Source: an uncultured SAR86 cluster bacterium (GTDB taxonomy: Bacteria; Pseudomonadota; Gammaproteobacteria; Magnimaribacterales; D2472). From it: 32,088 nucleotides of DNA. Location of the stretch: assembly GCA_902511425.1 (NCBI GenBank), contig CABXFE010000015.1, positions 1-32,088 on the forward strand. The letters are read 5' to 3'. Position 1 is the first letter of the stretch; every line of letters begins with the position of its first letter. Positions 32,038 to 32,088 of this stretch are shown one piece after another. Made by a program: the position numbers and the translations under genes. A model generated the notes under the pieces. It did not search any database. It was not told the DNA's origin and worked only from the letters and a program-made list of their open reading frames with translations.

Positions 32038-32088
32038 ATTTCTTAACAATCTTCCTTATATGCTTTGGTTTAATTCCTAATCGCATAA
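32036..32088 (-). CDS. 3' end of an unidentified minus-strand gene (runs off right edge)
   Basis: A reading frame open at the right edge ends with '...RLGIKPKHIRKIVKK' and a TAA at 32038-32036, directly followed on this strand by the intrinsic terminator. The stop-plus-terminator arrangement suggests a real gene, but only 16 codons are visible, so no family can be assigned. The C-terminus is basic. Confidence 0.4.
   Translation of the reverse strand, partial: MRLGIKPKHIRKIVKK

Noticed and set aside
1-32088. CRISPR arrays, tRNA or rRNA genes, transposases
   Set aside because: No regularly spaced repeats, tRNA-like cloverleaf ends, rRNA segments or transposase/integrase motifs were seen when reading both strands; a tRNA scan would be needed to exclude a missed tRNA.

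Overview
The window looks like chromosomal DNA from a Gram-negative bacterium, probably a marine or other aquatic gammaproteobacterium. This rests on the periplasmic copper modules, the TolC-type outer-membrane channel, the lipid-linked surface-sugar genes and a GMP-synthase 3'-end of the IEWE-stop type. I cannot name the genus. The left 23 kb is strongly AT-rich; the right 9 kb is visibly richer in G+C and coded differently. The step falls at about 23.0 kb.

Region A (1-8.9 kb, mostly minus strand) holds surface-polysaccharide genes. They are a partial TupA-like ATP-grasp protein, a GT2 glycosyltransferase, a GtrA-type membrane protein with a convergent DPM1/GtrB-like GT2, UDP-xylose synthase, a GT-C transferase broken by two compensating frameshifts, a polytopic membrane protein with a GGFTRRGLSGE motif, and a GMC flavo-oxidoreductase / short Tat-signal protein / nitroreductase operon.

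Region B (9.1-15.6 kb, plus strand) starts with an acyl carrier protein, an FkbH-like HAD protein and a GNAT acetyltransferase. It then has a tightly coupled block of two WbpG/PseA-type N-acetyl-sugar amidotransferases flanking one HisH and one HisF-like protein, in which both catalytic aspartates of HisF appear to be replaced. The likely outcome is an acetamidino- and acyl-decorated amino sugar.

Region C (15.6-23.0 kb) is a minus-strand operon: a DRE-TIM aldolase fused to a DUF115/GT42-like domain, a HAD phosphatase, a KdsB-like cytidylyltransferase, a double-hot-dog MaoC/SDR fusion and an unrecognised protein. A GT-B-like transferase and a NeuA-type cytidylyltransferase follow. No PEP-dependent ulosonate synthase (KdsA/NeuB) is visible. 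I infer that aldolase + HAD + KdsB-like may be an alternative, pyruvate-aldolase-based route to a CMP-activated 3-deoxy-ulosonic acid. This is the best candidate here for an undescribed system.

Boundary (23.0-23.35 kb): a 15-base copy of the guaA 3' end (ATTGAGTGGGAATGA on the minus strand), framed by perfect 8-base inverted arms but with no guaA gene attached, looks like the attachment site of an island integrated at guaA. From its orientation, the island would be the right-hand segment.

Region D (23.35-32 kb, minus strand) is a copper/silver resistance operon. In order of transcription it has a Met/His/Cys-rich secreted protein, a DUF411 protein, a TolC-family channel, a CusB adaptor carrying two C-terminal CusF-like domains (the second degenerate), a CusA pump, CopC, CopD and a truncated secreted protein. 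A strong sigma70-like promoter precedes it, and a bidirectional terminator separates it from the 3' end of another minus-strand gene at the right edge. No tRNA, rRNA, CRISPR, transposase or integrase gene was found.
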